From positions 1 to 9,370 of the forward strand of contig MEFT01000077.1 of the NCBI GenBank assembly GCA_001725215.1: 9,370 bases of DNA, in the 5' to 3' direction. Below the pieces are notes generated by a model. That model saw only the letters and a program-made list of their open reading frames with translations. It had not been told where the DNA came from and ran no database searches. This DNA is from Clostridium sp. SCN 57-10 (GTDB lineage: Bacteria; Bacillota; Clostridia; Oscillospirales; Butyricicoccaceae). Positions within the stretch are counted from its first letter, which is position 1. Each line of letters opens with the position of its first letter. Positions 7,279 through 9,370 of the stretch are shown here, piece after piece. Made by a program: the position numbers and the translations under genes.

Positions 7279-7516
7279 GCTGAGAGTATGCGTCGGAACC
7301 TCGTGCCACCTGAAGGGGTCGTATAACATTGTAATGACCTTTCAGCAGCTCATCGAGGAGTATAAGATGCACGATAAGGTAGACATGCAGGTTGCTTTCT
7401 GCATGGGCAACTGCCAAAACGGCGTATGCGTCACGCTCGACGAGGATATTTACAGCGTTGAACCGGCAACGGCGCGCTCGTTTTTCCTCAACGAGGTCAT
7501 GAAAAGCGCAGAATAA
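7271..7516 (+). CDS. Small thioredoxin-like [2Fe-2S] ferredoxin, probable detached C-terminal domain of HydA
   Basis: This is an 81-residue protein with the cluster pattern of thioredoxin-like ferredoxins: Cys7-x4-Cys12 (CVGTSCHLKGS) and Cys44-x3-Cys48 (FCMGNCQNGVCV), plus an extra Cys53. The same fold is used in HydC and at the start of HydB. In longer bifurcating HydA proteins such as that of Thermotoga maritima an extra [2Fe-2S] domain is attached to the HydA C-terminus. Here HydA ends early and this gene follows at once, so I infer that it is the same domain as a separate chain. Start choice: AAGGAG at 7258-7263 is 7 bases before the ATG at 7271 but only 1 base before the ATG at 7265, so 7271 is preferred. 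It overlaps hydA by 8 bases in a +1 frame, which suggests translational coupling. It is the last gene before the terminator. A free electron carrier is the alternative role. Confidence 0.85.
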   Translation: MTKLRVCVGTSCHLKGSYNIVMTFQQLIEEYKMHDKVDMQVAFCMGNCQNGVCVTLDEDIYSVEPATARSFFLNEVMKSAE

Positions 7517-7520
7517 GTTT

Positions 7521-7552
7521 AAAGGGCTGTTCACTTTGGTGAACAGCCCTTT
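7521..7552. terminator. Hairpin between convergent genes, probable bidirectional terminator
   Basis: A perfect 14-pair stem is formed by AAAGGGCTGTTCAC (7521-7534) and GTGAACAGCCCTTT (7539-7552), with the 4-base loop TTTG. It begins 4 bases after the stop of the small ferredoxin gene and ends 11 bases before the stop of the minus-strand membrane protein. The arms end in TTT on the plus strand and TTTAAACTT on the minus strand. The T-tracts are short, but position and symmetry fit a terminator shared by both transcripts. Confidence 0.85.
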
Positions 7553-7563
7553 CATTATAGATG

Positions 7564-8544
7564 TTACACATTGCCGTGCCTGCGCAGTATGGCTTGTATA
7601 CTTTTCGACGCCACAAAACTAATGAGAAGCGCAAACGCCAGCGCCAAGAGCATACTAAGCGCAACAGCGAAGAGAAAAAACGTATAGTTACCTCTGCCCG
7701 GTGGATCTAAGCCGACTGCGTGTGATACAAAGGAGAACAGGTGGCAGGTGGCATAGGATGCCGCCGTCATGCTCGCAGCCGACACTGAGGCTGCCAACCG
7801 CCCAAAGCGCGCCGTAAACCAGAGCATCACGGGGAGTAAGATGAACAGCTTTACAGCTCCTGATGCAAGATCCTGATAGATGCCGTTGTACATCGCTTGT
7901 ATGACGAAAAACGGCCCCCGGCCATAGGGCGATACATCGAGCGAGGCGTAGTGCTGAAAGAGCTGCATATATGCGAGGCTCAAAATACAAATTGCAAAAA
8001 ACAGTAACGCATAGAGCAGCGTTGCGCTGCCGATGGTGCGAACCGTGCGGCGGTCGAGCGTGTCGTGCTTTAACAGAGGAGCGTCAATCAGTGCAACCGC
8101 GGCATGCCGATAAAGCGTCGCGCAAATCAAGCATGTAAGTATACGTATGGTGATGGCGACGACGCCAGCATAAAAGCGTGCCGCCTGCACAATAGACGGT
8201 ACGGCAAATCCGCTTGCGATACGCTCGGCGAGAACTAAAACGGCGAGCGATGCGGGGATCGCCCAAAGCGCCATGTGCCACACCGCTTTTGTGCCGCTCA
8301 CCGTGAGCAGCGCGATGAACGCAAACAGCACAACGATCACGCCAAGCCATCCCATCAGAAAGCGGTATGCTTCCATGAGAATGTGGCTTGAAGCAAGATA
8401 GCCGCTCATTTTTGTCACATCATACGACGAGAGTGCATAGCGCGACATGAGCAGCCAGCGATAGAGCGCCAGCCCACCGAATAGTGCAGAGAGAGTGACG
8501 GATGCTGTACCGGTGAGAGTCGTATAACTGAGATGTTTTTTCAT
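7564..8544 (-). CDS. Uncharacterised multi-pass membrane protein
   Basis: I do not recognise a family. The 326-residue protein is strongly hydrophobic, with about eight likely membrane segments: near residues 10-30, 62-82, 88-108, 123-145, 172-194, 228-246, 252-274 and 286-310. The N-terminus (MKKHLSYTTL) is short and positive and the C-terminus ends RRHGNV, with few loops long enough to hold a soluble domain. The longest loops are about 146-171, with several charged residues (KHDTLDRRTVR), and 195-227, rich in Tyr and Phe. No ATP-binding, protease or Cys-rich motif is visible. Start choice: ATG at 8544 is preceded by GGAGGT (8554-8549) at 4-5 bases; an upstream in-frame extension of 14 residues has no such site. 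It stands alone, convergent to the hyd genes and divergent from the permease, so its neighbours give no functional clue. Confidence 0.8.
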   Translation of the reverse strand: MKKHLSYTTLTGTASVTLSALFGGLALYRWLLMSRYALSSYDVTKMSGYLASSHILMEAYRFLMGWLGVIVVLFAFIALLTVSGTKAVWHMALWAIPASLAVLVLAERIASGFAVPSIVQAARFYAGVVAITIRILTCLICATLYRHAAVALIDAPLLKHDTLDRRTVRTIGSATLLYALLFFAICILSLAYMQLFQHYASLDVSPYGRGPFFVIQAMYNGIYQDLASGAVKLFILLPVMLWFTARFGRLAASVSAASMTAASYATCHLFSFVSHAVGLDPPGRGNYTFFLFAVALSMLLALAFALLISFVASKSIQAILRRHGNV

Positions 8545-8588
8545 GCATACCTCCAATGGAAACTGGATTGGATTTACTCCACACAATC

Positions 8589-8617
8589 ATTATATATTTT
8601 GCAGAACTTTTTTGCCA
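8589..8617 (-). promoter_or_regulatory. Possible promoter of the membrane-protein gene
   Basis: On the minus strand a perfect TATAAT lies at 8594-8589. Seventeen bases upstream is TGGCAA (8617-8612), only 3 of 6 matches to TTGACA. It would give a leader of about 38 bases, long enough for the GGAGGT site. The -10 is good but the -35 is poor, and the region is so AT-rich that a chance match is possible. Confidence 0.4.
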
Positions 8618-8748
8618 TGCGGCATATATATAAATTTTTCCTTTTTGATTATGCAGAATGACGAATTATACCTTTTTTTAGGGCTTGATTTTGTTTGACT
8701 TCCGTTTATATGAACGAAGATTTTGAGACGGCTCGATTCCAAGGGAAA
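8618..8748. other. AT-rich divergent intergenic stretch, no gene seen
   Basis: No open frame of interest, RNA gene or known riboswitch was recognised. The most ordered piece is a near-palindrome at 8703-8716, CGTTTATATGAACG, imperfect at one symmetric pair, which could be an operator half-way between the two divergent promoters. No purine riboswitch core can be fitted here or in the leader downstream. Confidence 0.5.
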
Positions 8749-8753
8749 TTGCA

Positions 8754-8782
8754 TTGCAAATTTTTTGTGAATATGTCATAAT
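8754..8782 (+). promoter_or_regulatory. Sigma-A-type promoter of the permease gene, with an inverted repeat over the -35
   Basis: TTGCAA (8754-8759, 4 of 6) and CATAAT (8777-8782, 5 of 6) are separated by 17 bases. Transcription would begin near 8789. An inverted repeat TTGCA-T-TGCAA (8749-8759) overlaps the -35 element and could be a repressor site, although short AT-rich repeats also arise by chance. Confidence 0.65.
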
Positions 8783-8797
8783 AATGTTGATTTAATT

Positions 8798-8840
8798 CTC
8801 GGAAAAACATTACTCGCGTAGGTTTTGCCCGAGTTTTGTT
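8798..8840 (+). promoter_or_regulatory. Terminator-like hairpin in the leader of the permease gene
   Basis: CTCGG (8798-8802) pairs with CCGAG (8829-8833). Above a small internal loop/bulge, AAAAC (8804-8808) pairs with GTTTT (8822-8826), leaving a 13-base loop. The right arm is followed by TTTTGTT (8834-8840). An alternative stem, ACTCG (8812-8816) with CGAGT (8830-8834), would compete. It sits between the inferred transcription start and the gene, as an attenuator would. The stem is weak and no known aptamer is recognised upstream. Confidence 0.4.
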
Positions 8841-8876
8841 ATGTTCGAGGCAAATATGAGAGGGGAAGTATCAAGA

Positions 8877-9370
8877 GTGGAGAAGTTCTTTAAACTCAAG
8901 GAAAACGGAACTACGATTTCCCGAGAAATTGTAGCCGGCATTACCACGTTTTTTGCGATGGCCTACATCATTGCAGTCAACCCCGGCATTCTTAGTCAAG
9001 CCGGCATGGAATGGGGCGCGGTTTTCCTCGCCACGATTATCGCATCGGTCATCGGAACTCTGATTATGGGCCTTGTGGCCAACGTGCCTTATGCACAGGC
9101 TCCCGGCATGGGACTCAACGCATTCTTTGTCTTCACCGTTTGCTTTACGCTCAAGTTCTCCTGGCAACAGGCGCTCTCTATGGTCTTTATCTGCGGTTTG
9201 ATCAACATTCTGATCACGGTGACAAAAATCCGCAAGTACATCATCAAGGCCATTCCGCTCAGCCTGCAGCACGCGATCGGCGGCGGCATCGGCGTCTTCA
9301 TTGCGTACATTGGCCTTTTGAATGTCGGCATCATCAACTTTGGAGCGGGTGTGCCGGCCATGTCCACGCT
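8877..9370 (+). CDS. NCS2-family nucleobase permease (guanine/hypoxanthine/xanthine type), N-terminal part
   Basis: The reading frame is open to the window end; about 164 residues are visible of a family usually about 430-460 long. The N-terminus VEKFFKLKENGTTISREIVAGITTFFAMAYIIAVNPGILSQAGM and the segment VPYAQAPGMGLNAFF are typical of the AzgA/PbuG branch of NCS2 transporters, which import purine bases with protons across the cytoplasmic membrane. Several membrane segments are visible. Start: the GTG at 8877 matches the usual family start (M/VEKFFKLKENGT) and has AGGGGA about 10 bases upstream. In-frame ATGs at 8856 (with GAGG 5 bases upstream) and 8841 would add 7 or 12 residues and cannot be excluded. 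It has its own promoter and leader, and is not part of the hyd gene run. Substrate cannot be decided from this fragment. Confidence 0.9.
   Translation, partial: MEKFFKLKENGTTISREIVAGITTFFAMAYIIAVNPGILSQAGMEWGAVFLATIIASVIGTLIMGLVANVPYAQAPGMGLNAFFVFTVCFTLKFSWQQALSMVFICGLINILITVTKIRKYIIKAIPLSLQHAIGGGIGVFIAYIGLLNVGIINFGAGVPAMST

Noticed and set aside
8601..8617. Sigma-54-like element on the minus strand (TGGCAA ... TTCTGC)
   Set aside because: The GG-to-GC distance is two bases too long for a -24/-12 promoter, and no enhancer-type site or activator gene is seen.
8640..8876. Purine riboswitch upstream of the permease
   Set aside because: The conserved loop and junction sequences of the purine aptamer could not be found.

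Overview
The window looks like part of the chromosome of a strictly anaerobic, fermentative, low-oxygen Gram-positive-type bacterium, most likely Clostridia (Bacillota). The pointers are strong AGGAGG-type ribosome binding sites, sigma-A-like promoters, short AT-rich intergenic regions between moderately GC-rich genes, and oxygen-sensitive iron-sulfur flavoenzymes with an [FeFe] hydrogenase. An S1-repeat protein like the C-terminal half of the clostridial IspH-S1 fusion also fits. The species cannot be named from this sequence.

Layout. (1) 1-467 (+): 3' end of an S1-domain protein, closed by a strong intrinsic terminator (478-513). (2) 514-882: an intergenic region with a good promoter at 769-797. 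(3) 883-3116 (+): nfnA and nfnB, the two subunits of the electron-bifurcating NADH-dependent ferredoxin:NADP+ oxidoreductase. (4) 3117-3256: a 140-base gap holding an unusual set of competing inverted repeats. (5) 3257-7516 (+): hydC, hydB, hydA and an 81-residue thioredoxin-like [2Fe-2S] ferredoxin, which together look like an electron-bifurcating [FeFe] hydrogenase. The genes are packed with 8-base overlaps or a 4-base gap. A hairpin at 7521-7552 closes the run and probably serves both strands. (6) 7564-8544 (-): an unrecognised multi-pass membrane protein. (7) 8545-8876: a divergent AT-rich control region with a strong promoter and a terminator-like leader hairpin. (8) 8877-9370 (+): the N-terminal part of an NCS2-type purine/xanthine permease, cut by the window end.

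How the genes fit together. NfnAB and HydABC draw on the same two pools, NADH and reduced ferredoxin. Nfn spends them to make NADPH for biosynthesis; Hyd spends them to release H2 (or runs in reverse). Having both complexes side by side on one strand suggests one locus for balancing ferredoxin, NADH, NADPH and H2. The less usual points are that a [2Fe-2S] domain often fused to the HydA C-terminus appears to be encoded as a separate small gene, and that a structured non-coding element sits exactly between the Nfn and Hyd halves. I see no CRISPR array, tRNA, rRNA, insertion sequence or phage gene. The core enzymes belong to known families, so I do not claim a wholly new system.
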